This document shows positions 29,151 to 39,100 of a stretch of 64,000 bases of DNA, piece by piece (positions within the stretch are counted from its first letter, which is position 1; each line of letters opens with the position of its first letter). Source of the stretch: Bartonella sp. HY328 (GTDB lineage: Bacteria; Pseudomonadota; Alphaproteobacteria; Rhizobiales; Rhizobiaceae); the NCBI RefSeq assembly GCF_025449335.1, contig NZ_CP104883.1, positions 1 through 64,000 on the forward strand. Reading direction: 5' to 3'. Below the pieces are notes generated by a model. It was given only the letters and a program-made list of their open reading frames with translations. It was not told the DNA's origin and searched no databases. A program made the position numbers and the translations under genes.

Positions 29151-29945
29151 ATGATGGAAAACGCCCAAAATAATCACTTGAATATGGTAAAGCAAAGCTG
29201 GTGGCAAAAGCTTGCCACTCCCACCTATTTTATGGAACTTTCAAAGCAGCTTTTACCTTGGTTTACGATGCTAAGCATTATCGGCTTAGTGATTGGATTA
29301 TACCTTGTTTTCAATGCCCCTGATGACTATCAGCAAGGATCAACGGTTAAAATCATGTTTATTCATGTGCCGTTTGCTTGGCTTTCCATGCTTTGCTACA
29401 CTATGATGACCATATCAGCCTTGGGTGCTCTTATTTGGCGTCATCCTTTAGCCAATATTAGCATTATTGCCGCAGCGCCGATTGGTGCAGTATTTACCGC
29501 CCTTTGCCTTATTAGCGGCTCCATTTGGGGGCGGCCAAGTTGGGGCGCATGGTGGGTGTGGGACGCAAGGTTAACCTCTGTTTTAGTATTGTTTTTGATT
29601 TACCTTGGCATTATTGCTCTTTCTCATGCCTTTGATGATTTTAGCAAATCTGCCCGCGCGAGTGCTATCTTAACCTTAGTTGGTTTTATCAATATTCCGT
29701 TGATAAAATTTTCGGTTGATTGGTGGAACACCCTTCATCAACCAGCCTCGCTTTTACGCAGTGGTGGCCCAGCAATTGAAAGCTCGTTACTTTGGCCATT
29801 ATTAGTAATGGCCATTGCTTTATCATTTTTATTTGTAACTTTACATGTGATGGCGATGCGCAATGAAATCTTAAATCGTCGCTTGATTAATTTACAAAGA
29901 AAGGCAGCCCGCCAAAACCACTCAATCAAAGGGGAAGCTGTATGA
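29151..29945 (+). CDS. ccmC: Heme handling protein CcmC
   Basis: Integral membrane protein that loads heme onto CcmE. 264 residues with about six membrane helices and the tryptophan-rich heme-binding WWD signature WGRPSWGAWWVWDARLTS (about 124-141); conserved periplasmic histidines occur in FIHVPFAW and in NTLHQP. Two adjacent ATG codons (29151, 29154) could serve as start. The stop overlaps ccmD. Confidence 0.95.
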   Translation: MMENAQNNHLNMVKQSWWQKLATPTYFMELSKQLLPWFTMLSIIGLVIGLYLVFNAPDDYQQGSTVKIMFIHVPFAWLSMLCYTMMTISALGALIWRHPLANISIIAAAPIGAVFTALCLISGSIWGRPSWGAWWVWDARLTSVLVLFLIYLGIIALSHAFDDFSKSARASAILTLVGFINIPLIKFSVDWWNTLHQPASLLRSGGPAIESSLLWPLLVMAIALSFLFVTLHVMAMRNEILNRRLINLQRKAARQNHSIKGEAV

Positions 29946-30130
29946 ACCATTTAGCCTTTATACTTGCCGCCTATGGCGCTGCAGCTTTAGGCATTATCGC
30001 CCTTACAATCTCGATCATTTGGCGCGGCCATATTTTAAGTCGCAAAATCGCTCGCTTAGAAGCCATTGACTTTAAGCAGAAAAGAGACCAGCAAAGGGTC
30101 CCAGCAAGCCCACAAAGTAACAAATTATGA
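29942..30130 (+). CDS. ccmD: Heme exporter protein CcmD
   Basis: A 62-residue protein with one membrane helix (about 4-27) and a basic cytoplasmic tail, as expected for CcmD, which holds CcmC and CcmE together. The opening MNHLAFILAAYGAA and the RGHILSRKIARLE tail support the call. It overlaps ccmC and ccmG by 4 bp each. Confidence 0.9.
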   Translation: MNHLAFILAAYGAAALGIIALTISIIWRGHILSRKIARLEAIDFKQKRDQQRVPASPQSNKL

Positions 30131-30699
30131 GTGATATGCAACGCCCTAAGCGCCGCCTTGCTCTGTTCTTTCCACTTATTGCCTTTATGCTTTTTGCGAC
30201 CATCGCTCTTATCCGCATTACTTCGAATGATCCTGATGCAGCCAATTCATTACCCAATGCTTTAGCAGGGCAGGACGCACCACAAACGCAATTGCCAATA
30301 TTGGCTTTGCAAGCACCAACGAGCGCGGTATTTGATCCAACACAATTTAAAGGCCGTGTTACCTTAGTTAATTTTTGGGGGTCATGGTGTCCGCCCTGCC
30401 GCGAAGAGCACCCACAGCTTTTAACCCTTGCCCAAGATCCGCGTTTTGACCTTGTCGGCGTTAATTTTAAAGATAATCAAGAAAATGCCATTCGTTTTCT
30501 TGGTGCATTTGGCAATCCCTTTAAAGTCATTGGTTTTGACCCAAGCGGCCGCGCCGCTATTGAATGGGGTGTATATGGGCCGCCGGAAACATTCATTATA
30601 AACCGTGAGGGTAAAATTGTTTTTAAGCATATTGGCCCAATCATGCCGGATAATTTAATCAAAACCTTAATGCCAGAAATTGAAAAGGCGCTGCAATAA
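30127..30699 (+). CDS. ccmG: Thiol:disulfide interchange protein CcmG/DsbE
   Basis: Membrane-anchored thioredoxin-like protein that reduces apocytochrome c or CcmH before heme attachment. 190 residues: an N-terminal anchor (about 13-33) and a periplasmic thioredoxin domain with the active site WGSWCPPCREEH (about 82-93), followed by GVNFKD and the cis-proline segment VYGPPETF. ccmE, ccmF and ccmH are not in this window. A 7-bp hairpin (30687-30706) overlaps the stop codon. Confidence 0.95.
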   Translation: MSDMQRPKRRLALFFPLIAFMLFATIALIRITSNDPDAANSLPNALAGQDAPQTQLPILALQAPTSAVFDPTQFKGRVTLVNFWGSWCPPCREEHPQLLTLAQDPRFDLVGVNFKDNQENAIRFLGAFGNPFKVIGFDPSGRAAIEWGVYGPPETFIINREGKIVFKHIGPIMPDNLIKTLMPEIEKALQ

Positions 30700-30746
30700 C
30701 AGCGCCTAACAATCGATCACTTATTGGTATTTAATCAATATTAAGA

Positions 30747-31679
30747 TCAAGTTTCCTCAATAATATTGACATTATTGGCATTTGCCATATGGGTTGCCTT
30801 TATCACTTGGCCAGGTTGCTGCGGGCGGTTGCGATAAAACATAATGGCGGCGTTAATCTCCGCACCAAGAATAGAAATCGAGGCGATAATATAGAGGAAA
30901 ATAATTGCCACCATGATCGAGGCAAGACCAGCATAAGTTGACACATAATTGGCAAAGGTTGCAAGATATTGCGCAAATAGCATCGATGCTACCAACCAAG
31001 CAATAACGGTAAAGGCAATGCCGGGCAAAATATCAACCATTTTTCGTTTTCCAGCAGGCAACCATTTATGGGCAGTAATTAAGGTCACCAATAAAATAAT
31101 AATAGCAATAAAGTACCGCCAAAAGCGGATTGTTCCAACATAAGGTGCAAGCGCAGGCACTTCACGTTGTGCAATGGCGATCACGAGGGGGGCAAGAACC
31201 AACAAAAAGCTGATCGCCATTAGACCTATCGTACCGATGATAACAAAGACAAGGCTTTGTAAGCGGCAAAATATGATGGTTCGATTATCTTTTACACGGT
31301 AAGCGCGATCAAGTGCTGTGCGCAAAGCTTCAACGCCATTAGAGGCAAAATAGGCAGCACCAATCGCCGAAAGGGTCAATAATCCGCCGCGCTGAACCGT
31401 CAACACATTAGTGATTTCCTTGCCAATCGGCTGTTTTAAAGCATCAGGCATCATTTCCAAAATATAGGTAACGCTGGTTGCTGCATAGGCTTGCGCACCC
31501 AAAAAGCTAGCCAAGGCGGTGGCAAAAATCAAAAAGGGAAAAAATGCCATAAGGCTTGAAAGTGCAACATAACTAGCGAAAGCAGAACCCTGTTCAGTAA
31601 AATAATGCCCAATCGCATTGTAAAGAATTTGCCAGCAATATTTTAACCAGCCAACGCGTTCTTCGTCTTTTTCTGCCAT
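30747..31679 (-). CDS. YihY/virulence factor BrkB family membrane protein
   Basis: 310 residues with about six membrane helices and the family's conserved stretches: FASYVALSSLMAFFPFLIF (about 34-52), FASNGVEALRTALDRAYRV and LGAEINAAIMFYR near the C-terminus. BrkB/YihY proteins were once called RNase BN, an assignment since transferred to another protein; their function is unclear, with transport suggested. GAGG lies 8 nt before the ATG. It is convergent with ccmG. Confidence 0.9.
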   Translation of the reverse strand: MAEKDEERVGWLKYCWQILYNAIGHYFTEQGSAFASYVALSSLMAFFPFLIFATALASFLGAQAYAATSVTYILEMMPDALKQPIGKEITNVLTVQRGGLLTLSAIGAAYFASNGVEALRTALDRAYRVKDNRTIIFCRLQSLVFVIIGTIGLMAISFLLVLAPLVIAIAQREVPALAPYVGTIRFWRYFIAIIILLVTLITAHKWLPAGKRKMVDILPGIAFTVIAWLVASMLFAQYLATFANYVSTYAGLASIMVAIIFLYIIASISILGAEINAAIMFYRNRPQQPGQVIKATHMANANNVNIIEET

Positions 31680-31809
31680 GCTGCAACCTCAAAAGATATT
31701 TACATTGATGCATTGCACCAATTTTGCCCGGCAACCTTAAACTATTTTTGCCCAAATGGGTAAAAAAACTCGTAAAATATGCACGCAAAATTTATTGCCT
31801 ATTTTGATA

Positions 31810-33327
31810 TCACTTCTGTGAAGATCTATTGTTTTCGCTCATTTGCAAATTGCTAAGATAAGGTTGGATATATTGCTTGATAAAATCTTCAGGCAAGGCT
31901 TCCAATTCTGCGCGGGCAGCGTGGGGATTGATAATCCCAAGAGGCGCTGCTACCAGCAACCAATTGATAATATGGAAAATCGGCAACCAGCTATTGCTTG
32001 TATAAGCTTCAATATCAATGACCCGTGGGACACGCTGCGCGCAACAAGCCGAAAATTCTTGATATTGCGGTGAGCGTGGCAAATATTGGATATCGCGCCA
32101 ATAGGATGTATCATCACGTGGTGTATCATAATGTAGGCGTAAAAAATCGCAAATTTCATTCCAACTTTGATTATTAGCAATATTAAATCCATCAATAATA
32201 TTTTGGCCAATAACGCCGCGGCAATTATTAATAATGCGCTCAATATTGCGCAAAGTTTCTAAGCTTTGACCAATGGAAGCCGCCTCTAAAGGCTCAACAA
32301 AGCCGGCAGCAGCCCCAAGAGCAATAAGATTATTGCACCATATGCGCTCAAAATTGCCTTGATTAAAACTTAAAACACCATCAAATGTAACGGAATTGCC
32401 AAATAACGCTTCTATTTCATCGGCCGCATGGTCTGAACTGTTATGGCGGCTTGAAAAAACATAGCCAGCACCAATGTGCTGTCTTAATGGCGATTGCCAT
32501 ATCCAGCCAGACTTCATTGCACGTGCAGTTGTAAAGAATTGCGGATTTTTACTTTTGTGCTGAAGGGTAAAGGTCACAGCTTTATCATTGATCAACTGGT
32601 CGCTAAAAGAGCGCCAATTTTGGCCATAGGTCGCGCCAATACCTAGCCTTTTCACGCCAGATGCATCAATGACGAAATCAGTTGGCAAAACAGCTTCATC
32701 GGTTTTAATCGCTACAACATTGCCGTTTTCTGACAATAATAATTGGCGAACTTCAACCGCGCTTTGGATAATATTTCTGTTGAGCGCTTTGCTTTTTAAA
32801 AAATTTTTAAATTTATAACGATCAAAATGAAAGGCAAGCGCCAATCCAGTATTGGCAGTTTGCAACTCAGCAGCGGCATCATATTGTGAGGCATTTTGTT
32901 GAATTAATTTAAATCCTGGGAAAAAATCGTGCAGATTTTGCAAGCTTGCAATGCGCGAAATCAATAAAGGATTGGTTCCAAAAGCTTCTAGCGTCAATTC
33001 CGGTACATTGGCATCTTTTTTAGGGAATAAATGATAATAAGCTTCATTTTCACCATTTGAACGCCAATTTTCAAATTTCGTGCCAATTTTAAAAGTGGCA
33101 TCAACTGTGCTGTAAAACTCATCCATCTGAATTTGGTTTCGCTGCAATGTGGATAAAAGGTTAACCAAACCTCCCTCGCACATATCTGCAATTGGTTGTG
33201 TTTCGTCGTCAAAAACGGTGATCTCGACCAAAGGCCCAAATAGCCGGCGAAATGTTAAAGCGGCAAGCCATGCAGCAATATCACCACCAATAACTGCTAC
33301 TTTTTTGATAGAACGCAAGTCCAACAC
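31810..33327 (-). CDS. Flavin-dependent tryptophan-halogenase-family protein
   Basis: 505 residues of the FAD-dependent halogenase family. The N-terminal FAD motif is GGDIAAW (about 14-20) where the family usually has GGGTAGW. A lysine in ATFKIGTKFENW (about 77-88) sits where the catalytic lysine of PrnA/RebH lies. The WxWxIP signature reads GWIWQSPL, with Ser replacing Ile, so the family call is good but substrate and activity are open. The start is GTG, with GAGGAAAGG upstream. It lies downstream of the giant adhesin on the same strand, separated by a terminator. Neither flavin reductase nor a TonB receptor, common neighbours of such genes, is present. Confidence 0.8.
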   Translation of the reverse strand: MLDLRSIKKVAVIGGDIAAWLAALTFRRLFGPLVEITVFDDETQPIADMCEGGLVNLLSTLQRNQIQMDEFYSTVDATFKIGTKFENWRSNGENEAYYHLFPKKDANVPELTLEAFGTNPLLISRIASLQNLHDFFPGFKLIQQNASQYDAAAELQTANTGLALAFHFDRYKFKNFLKSKALNRNIIQSAVEVRQLLLSENGNVVAIKTDEAVLPTDFVIDASGVKRLGIGATYGQNWRSFSDQLINDKAVTFTLQHKSKNPQFFTTARAMKSGWIWQSPLRQHIGAGYVFSSRHNSSDHAADEIEALFGNSVTFDGVLSFNQGNFERIWCNNLIALGAAAGFVEPLEAASIGQSLETLRNIERIINNCRGVIGQNIIDGFNIANNQSWNEICDFLRLHYDTPRDDTSYWRDIQYLPRSPQYQEFSACCAQRVPRVIDIEAYTSNSWLPIFHIINWLLVAAPLGIINPHAARAELEALPEDFIKQYIQPYLSNLQMSENNRSSQK

Positions 33328-33540
33328 AATATTGGCCTTTCCTCAAAATTTATCGAAAATTTGAATAATTAAAAACCGTGATTTTGCCTCTTTGAGGCAG
33401 CATCACCGACACCTTAAACAGCACACCTTTGAAACGTCCAATAAATGATAGATAAAATAGAATGCGAATAAGGATTATGCTTGCAACCATTATAGCTAGG
33501 GCAAGATCAATTTTTGAAAATGGTCTTCAATAAAAAATAA

Positions 33541-33617
33541 TCGCAAATATAAAAAAGGCAAAACCCTTAATATATTTGCGATTAATAATAAAAAGGTCGG
33601 GGCGGATACCCCGACCT
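33541..33617 (-). terminator. Terminator of the adhesin gene
   Basis: AGGTCGGGG (33594-33602) pairs with CCCCGACCT (33609-33617) around a 6-nt loop; on the minus strand a run of T follows. A second stem (33541-33551 with 33571-33581, TCGCAAATATA) lies just downstream. Together they separate the adhesin from the halogenase gene. Confidence 0.9.
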
Positions 33618-33627
33618 ATTGGTTTAA

Positions 33628-36600
33628 TTAGACAACAATCTGACCGTTAGCAAGCAAGGTTGCAAGATCAGTAGTTGTATTGTTGAGTGTCAACAATGCC
33701 GTTGATTGGAATGTACTACCCGTGCCGTCACGATCAACGTACAGAACAGCATTGCCACCATCTTGTACCACACGAAGATAATCACCAATATTGTCACCAA
33801 CATCGATTTTGGCAGTGCCATTTGAGTCAAAATGAGCTGGGCCATCAGCATCGCGGACATAACCAATCAAGATATTTGCAAGGTCAATACGATCAGCATT
33901 GGCATTAGTTTCATAATTGCCAAGCGTGAACTGGTTAACAACATCCTGCCCATTGCCGCCGGTGGCATCAGCATTATCAATGTTTTCATAAAGCAAGGTA
34001 GTATGACCTGTACCAGTCAGTGTAAAGGTATCATTACCACCACGGCCATTGAGAACATTGTTACCATTACCATCGGTAATGGTATCATTGCCGCTAGTGC
34101 CATAGATTGCTTCAATGTTGACAAGACGAGTAGCAAAGCCAGTTGCAACGGTTTGATAGTCTGTTGTATTTGCAAGACTTACATTTATACCTAGAGAACC
34201 AACCGCGGCAAAATCTGCAATATCCAAACCACTATTTTCATTCCAAGTGCGTTCGCCATCACCGACGTTCCAACCGCCGCCGCCATTATAGAAACGAGTA
34301 CCAGCACCAATGAAGAAGGTATCATTGTAACCAGTACCAACAATACCAACATTGGAGCTATAATCAGTTGTATTGTTAACTGCTCCATCAGCTTCAGCTG
34401 TTAGAACATAACCATTATAAGGCTCTGTTGCTTTAAGGTTAGTCCAGCTCGAATTTACATTTTCAACTGGATTGGTACTGCTAGCAAAAGCTTGACCACC
34501 AAAGTCTTGTGAAACACCATTTTTATTGAAGCGCATCACTGCGGTATAGGTTTCATTTGGATCAAGACCATAGAAATGGACGATTGCCGAGCTATCATTC
34601 CAACCCGTACCATATTGTGGATTAATAATTTGACTTGATACACGCACACCAGCGGAGTTGTAAAGCTCAACTGTGTTACCGTAGAAAGTATTCGAACCAT
34701 CGGGACGCACAATACGCAAATGCATGGCAGTGCCATAATCTGGCGTATTTGGATTGGTGATAACAATCGATGCTTCAGTGGTATTAGCACGAGATATGAT
34801 CAAATCTTGATCACCATCCCAATCATAATCCATTGCAGCAGCACTTGCACCATTAACCGCAGCATCAAGTGCTGTTGACGTCATGATGGAACCACCAGCC
34901 GTAGCAACTCCCATATCTTTGATATTTTTAATATCCCAGACAACTTGGCCACTATCATCAAGCGTACCAGTATTATGGTAATAAAGCGATGTACCGATAG
35001 AATATTTGGCTTCAGGAACCTCAACAAGGTCCATTTTACCATCACCATCCCAGTCAATCGCAAGGGTTGATTTACCCATAATACCATCAGCAATGCGTTG
35101 CGGATCTTTAAGATTACCGGCACCATCATTGTAGAAGATCATACTATCGGTACCAGTTGTATTGGCAACCGCACCAACGCCAGCATTCTTGGATTGACCA
35201 ATGAACAAATCCATATAACCATCGCCATTAAAGTCGCCCCAAGTTAAGGAAATAGTCCGTTCAAAACTATCCGATTGTTGACTTGTTCCTGCTGCACCGC
35301 TGGTATTGAATACATTGGTAAAGGATTGACCAAAACTCCAATTTTGTCCTGTTGCTGAACTCGTACCATTATTTTTGAGCGTCACCATATTATAGGTGCT
35401 TTGCCCAGCATAATTACCATGGAAAACCAGATCAACAGTACCGTCATTATCAAGATCGATTGCAGATAATTCATGATCTGTTTCAAGGCTACGAAGCGCT
35501 GTGGGCATTGATGACGCAGTAGCCGCGCCATACCCATAAAGATCAAAACGTCCATTAAGAAAATCTGTTGTACTACCGGCCGCACCTTTATTGTGAAAGA
35601 AGGTCGAACTATCATTACCAGAGTCACCGATAAAAACATCCAACCAACCATCACCATCCATATCAAGCGATACCGTACTACCAAAATGAGTGGCTGTCCC
35701 AGTATTTACCAATGTAGCAACATACGTACCATTAGATTGCCCAACAAACATTGTAGCATTATTACCACCACCATAGGTTCTATCGGTCAAGAACATATCC
35801 ATATAACCATCGCGGTTGTAATCGCCATAGGTATAAGAGCTGAATAGCTTTTCGTTTGGGTATTGCGAAGTAATTGGCCCGCTACCGAGGTTTGCCCAAG
35901 TGAGCAATTTCGGCGAACCAAAATTGCGGAAATCATTACCATCAGCTGAATATTCAGCCATATCGGTCATCATTGTCCAGCCGCCATTATTACCAAGTCG
36001 CAAGGACATGGAATAGGTCGCATAAGCACCGCCGGTGCCAACATTTGGCGCCATATTGCTATCGGTTGTATCAATAGCAATTTCAAAGGCATCTGATAAT
36101 GAGCCGTTGACACCGGATCGACTTTGGACCGCCGCATAATAGGTGTAGAATGTTCCGTCCGACAATGCTGTTGGCTGCGTAAAGCTCCAAGTCAAGCCTG
36201 TCACCGTGGCATAACCAACAAAAACGCTACCGCGGTAAATTGCAATCGCCGCTCCTTCGTCAAGTGCTTTGGTTAAAGTACCATGTAAGGTTGGTGTTGT
36301 ATCATCGGTATAGCTACCCGATGGCAAGCTATCAAAAAGTTGTGGAGCTTGATCATCACTAAAATGGGTAATTTTAGTTGTAGCTTCAGGAACCTTATTG
36401 TCAATGACAACTTGTTGGCTGCTTTCAGTCCCTAGGTTACCTGCCGCATCGATAACACGAGTTTTAAAGGTGTAAGTACCATCAGCAAGTAAGGTATCTG
36501 TATTATCCAGCGTCCAACTATCAGTAGATGCTGCATAGGTTGCATCACGCCAAGTTGTGCCATTATCTAACGAAATTTGTACGCGTTCATTATCTGATAA

Positions 36601-38625
36601 TGTACCAGTAACCTTGGCAGTAATAATCAAGGTACCATCGCGGGTGACATAGTCATTGGTACCATTACCAGTATCTTCAGTGATAGAAGTAATATTCGAC
36701 AATGCCGTTGGAGCAGCTGTATCGAAAATAATACCAAATTGATTAGAGGTCGCACCTTCATTGCCAGCAGTATCAGTAACAACCGCTTGGAAAGTATATT
36801 GTCCATCTTTGAAGGCTTGTGCCGCAGTTACCTGATATTCCCAAGTTCCAGCTGATACGACAGCCACACCTAAAACAGTTGTCACACCATTTGCATCAGT
36901 TACTTTAATGACAACACGTTCGCCATCGGCAACACCAGCAATCGTTCCTTTAAGCAACGGTTCGGTATCATCGGTATAGCTATTATTAGCCGTAACTTCG
37001 CCTTGGATCAAACCAACATCATCAGTAAATCCAGTAATTGAAACAGAAACACCGTCAATTGGTGCAGTCTTATCAATAGTTACAGTTTGTGAGCCACCAG
37101 TGGTGATGTTACCAGCTGCGTCAACAACGCGGCTTTCAATCTTATGATCACCCTCTGACAAGGCATTGGCCTGATTGTCATAGCTCCAAGTTTTATCTGT
37201 TGCATTATAAACAGCATCAACCCAAGTGCCGCCATCAATACGGATTTGAACCTTTTCACCCGCATTTAATGTTTCAGACACGCTACCATGAATGATGAGC
37301 GTATCATCACTGGTGATATAATCGCTATCGCTAAAGCCCGTATCATCGGTAATACCGGTGATTGAAGATGTAGCGGTTGGCGCGGTTAAATCAAGATTAA
37401 GATCAAAGCCAGTTGACGTTTTACCCTCATTGCCTGCCTTATCAGTGACAACAGCTTCAAAAGTGTACTTGCCTTCGGTCACAAATTTCTGTGCTTCTGT
37501 AACTTGGTATTGCCAAGTTCCATTGGTCACAGTTGCATTGCCAAGAATGATCTTTGTGCCATCAGGACCGGTAACCTTGATAACAACTTCATCACCCGTC
37601 TTGATACCTGTTACAGTACCTTTCAATAGTGGGGTTGTATCGTCGGTTGATGTGCCAGATGTGGTCATATCACCTTGGATCAAGCCAACATCATCAAAGA
37701 AGCCAGAAATGGCAACTTCATAACCTTCAACTGGGCCAGTCTTATCAATAGTTACAGTTTGTGAGCCACCAGTGGTGATGTTACCAGCTGCGTCAACAAC
37801 GCGGCTTTCAATCTTATGATCACCCTCTGACAAGGCATTGGCCTGATTGTCATAGCTCCAAGTTTTATCTGTTGCGTTATAAACAGCATCAACCCAAGTA
37901 CCGCCATCAATACGGATTTGAACCTTTTCACCCGCATTTAATGTTTCAGACACGCTACCATGAATGATGAGCGTATCATCACTGGTGATATAATCGCTAT
38001 CGCTAAAGCCTGTATCATCGGTAATACCGGTGATTGAAGATGTAGCGGTTGGCGCGGTTAAATCAAGATTAAGATCAAAGCCAGTTGACGTTTTACCCTC
38101 ATTGCCTGCCTTATCAGTGACAACAGCTTCAAAAGTGTACTTGCCTTCGGTCACAAATTTCTGTGCTTCTGTAACTTGGTATTGCCAAGTTCCATTGGTG
38201 ACAGTTGCATTGCCAAGAATGATCTTTGTGCCATCAGGACCGGTAACCTTGATAACAACTTCATCACCCGTCTTGATACCTGTTACAGTACCTTTCAACA
38301 ATGGAGTTGTATCGTCGGTTGATGTGCCAGATGTGGTCATATCGCCTTGGATCAAACCAACATCATCAAAGAAACCAGAAATGGCAACTTCATAACCTTC
38401 AACTGGGCCAGTCTTATCAATAGTTACAGTTTGTGAGCCACCTGTGGTGATGTTACCAGCTGCGTCAACAACGCGGCTTTCAATCTTATGATCACCCTCT
38501 GACAAGGCATTGGCCTGATTGTCATAGCTCCAAGTTTTATCTGTTGCGTTATAAACAGCATCAACCCAAGTACCGCCATCAATACGGATTTGAACCTTTT
38601 CACCCGCATTTAATGTTTCAGACAC
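33628..38625 (-). CDS. BapA-like giant adhesin, C-terminal part (Ig repeats, FG-GAP, RTX, T1SS signal)
   Basis: The C-terminal third of the giant adhesin, 1665 residues from the first Met, which lies inside an Ig repeat and is not a natural start. It carries further Ig-like repeats with bands such as DDTTPLLKGTVTG and VVTDKAGNEG. Next is a region of FG-GAP/calcium-loop repeats (about 34.9-36.0 kb) with DYNRDGYMD, DMDGDGWLD, DFNGDGYMD and DWDGDGKMD. It ends with RTX-type repeats (GTSGNDTITDGNGNN, then NGRGGND) and a C-terminal type I secretion domain (DRIDLANILIGY, then LYVDRDGTGS and LATLLANGQIVV). Removing the net 5-bp insertion near 38740 joins this frame to the N-terminal part. Alone it lacks a start signal. 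Confidence 0.85.
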   Translation of the reverse strand: MSETLNAGEKVQIRIDGGTWVDAVYNATDKTWSYDNQANALSEGDHKIESRVVDAAGNITTGGSQTVTIDKTGPVEGYEVAISGFFDDVGLIQGDMTTSGTSTDDTTPLLKGTVTGIKTGDEVVIKVTGPDGTKIILGNATVTNGTWQYQVTEAQKFVTEGKYTFEAVVTDKAGNEGKTSTGFDLNLDLTAPTATSSITGITDDTGFSDSDYITSDDTLIIHGSVSETLNAGEKVQIRIDGGTWVDAVYNATDKTWSYDNQANALSEGDHKIESRVVDAAGNITTGGSQTVTIDKTGPVEGYEVAISGFFDDVGLIQGDMTTSGTSTDDTTPLLKGTVTGIKTGDEVVIKVTGPDGTKIILGNATVTNGTWQYQVTEAQKFVTEGKYTFEAVVTDKAGNEGKTSTGFDLNLDLTAPTATSSITGITDDTGFSDSDYITSDDTLIIHGSVSETLNAGEKVQIRIDGGTWVDAVYNATDKTWSYDNQANALSEGDHKIESRVVDAAGNITTGGSQTVTIDKTAPIDGVSVSITGFTDDVGLIQGEVTANNSYTDDTEPLLKGTIAGVADGERVVIKVTDANGVTTVLGVAVVSAGTWEYQVTAAQAFKDGQYTFQAVVTDTAGNEGATSNQFGIIFDTAAPTALSNITSITEDTGNGTNDYVTRDGTLIITAKVTGTLSDNERVQISLDNGTTWRDATYAASTDSWTLDNTDTLLADGTYTFKTRVIDAAGNLGTESSQQVVIDNKVPEATTKITHFSDDQAPQLFDSLPSGSYTDDTTPTLHGTLTKALDEGAAIAIYRGSVFVGYATVTGLTWSFTQPTALSDGTFYTYYAAVQSRSGVNGSLSDAFEIAIDTTDSNMAPNVGTGGAYATYSMSLRLGNNGGWTMMTDMAEYSADGNDFRNFGSPKLLTWANLGSGPITSQYPNEKLFSSYTYGDYNRDGYMDMFLTDRTYGGGNNATMFVGQSNGTYVATLVNTGTATHFGSTVSLDMDGDGWLDVFIGDSGNDSSTFFHNKGAAGSTTDFLNGRFDLYGYGAATASSMPTALRSLETDHELSAIDLDNDGTVDLVFHGNYAGQSTYNMVTLKNNGTSSATGQNWSFGQSFTNVFNTSGAAGTSQQSDSFERTISLTWGDFNGDGYMDLFIGQSKNAGVGAVANTTGTDSMIFYNDGAGNLKDPQRIADGIMGKSTLAIDWDGDGKMDLVEVPEAKYSIGTSLYYHNTGTLDDSGQVVWDIKNIKDMGVATAGGSIMTSTALDAAVNGASAAAMDYDWDGDQDLIISRANTTEASIVITNPNTPDYGTAMHLRIVRPDGSNTFYGNTVELYNSAGVRVSSQIINPQYGTGWNDSSAIVHFYGLDPNETYTAVMRFNKNGVSQDFGGQAFASSTNPVENVNSSWTNLKATEPYNGYVLTAEADGAVNNTTDYSSNVGIVGTGYNDTFFIGAGTRFYNGGGGWNVGDGERTWNENSGLDIADFAAVGSLGINVSLANTTDYQTVATGFATRLVNIEAIYGTSGNDTITDGNGNNVLNGRGGNDTFTLTGTGHTTLLYENIDNADATGGNGQDVVNQFTLGNYETNANADRIDLANILIGYVRDADGPAHFDSNGTAKIDVGDNIGDYLRVVQDGGNAVLYVDRDGTGSTFQSTALLTLNNTTTDLATLLANGQIVV

Positions 38626-39100
38626 GCTACCATGAATGATGAGCGTATCATCACTGGTGATATAATCGCTATCGCTAAAGCCTGTATCATCGGTAATACC
38701 GGTGATTGAAGATGTAGCGGTTGGCGCGGTTAAATCAAGATTAAAGATATTAAATCAAAGGTTGACGTTTTACCCTCATTGCCTGCCTTATCAGTGACAA
38801 CAGCTTCAAAAGTGTACTTGCCTTCGGTCACAAATTTCTGTGCTTCTGTAACTTGGTATTGCCAAGTTCCATTGGTGACAGTTGCATTGCCAAGAATGAT
38901 CTTTGTGCCATCAGGACCGGTAACCTTGATAACAACTTCATCACCCGTCTTGATACCTGTTACAGTACCTTTCAACAATGGAGTTGTATCGTCGGTTGAT
39001 GTGCCAGATGTGGTCATATCGCCTTGGATCAAACCAACATCATCAAAGAAACCAGAAATGGCAACTTCATAACCTTCAACTGGGCCAGTCTTATCAATAG
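37080..39100 (-). repeat. Three near-identical 672-bp tandem units
   Basis: Units begin at about 37080, 37752 and 38424 with a period of 672 bp (224 codons, two Ig-like domains). The third unit is 677 bp because it holds the net 5-bp insertion. A fourth, more diverged unit lies at 39101-39770. Units are almost identical at the nucleotide level, so recombination or misassembly is easy here. Confidence 0.9.

Noticed and set aside
37358..38395. Repeated 121-codon plus-strand frames within the adhesin
   Set aside because: They recur with the 672-bp period opposite the adhesin and only mirror its repeats.
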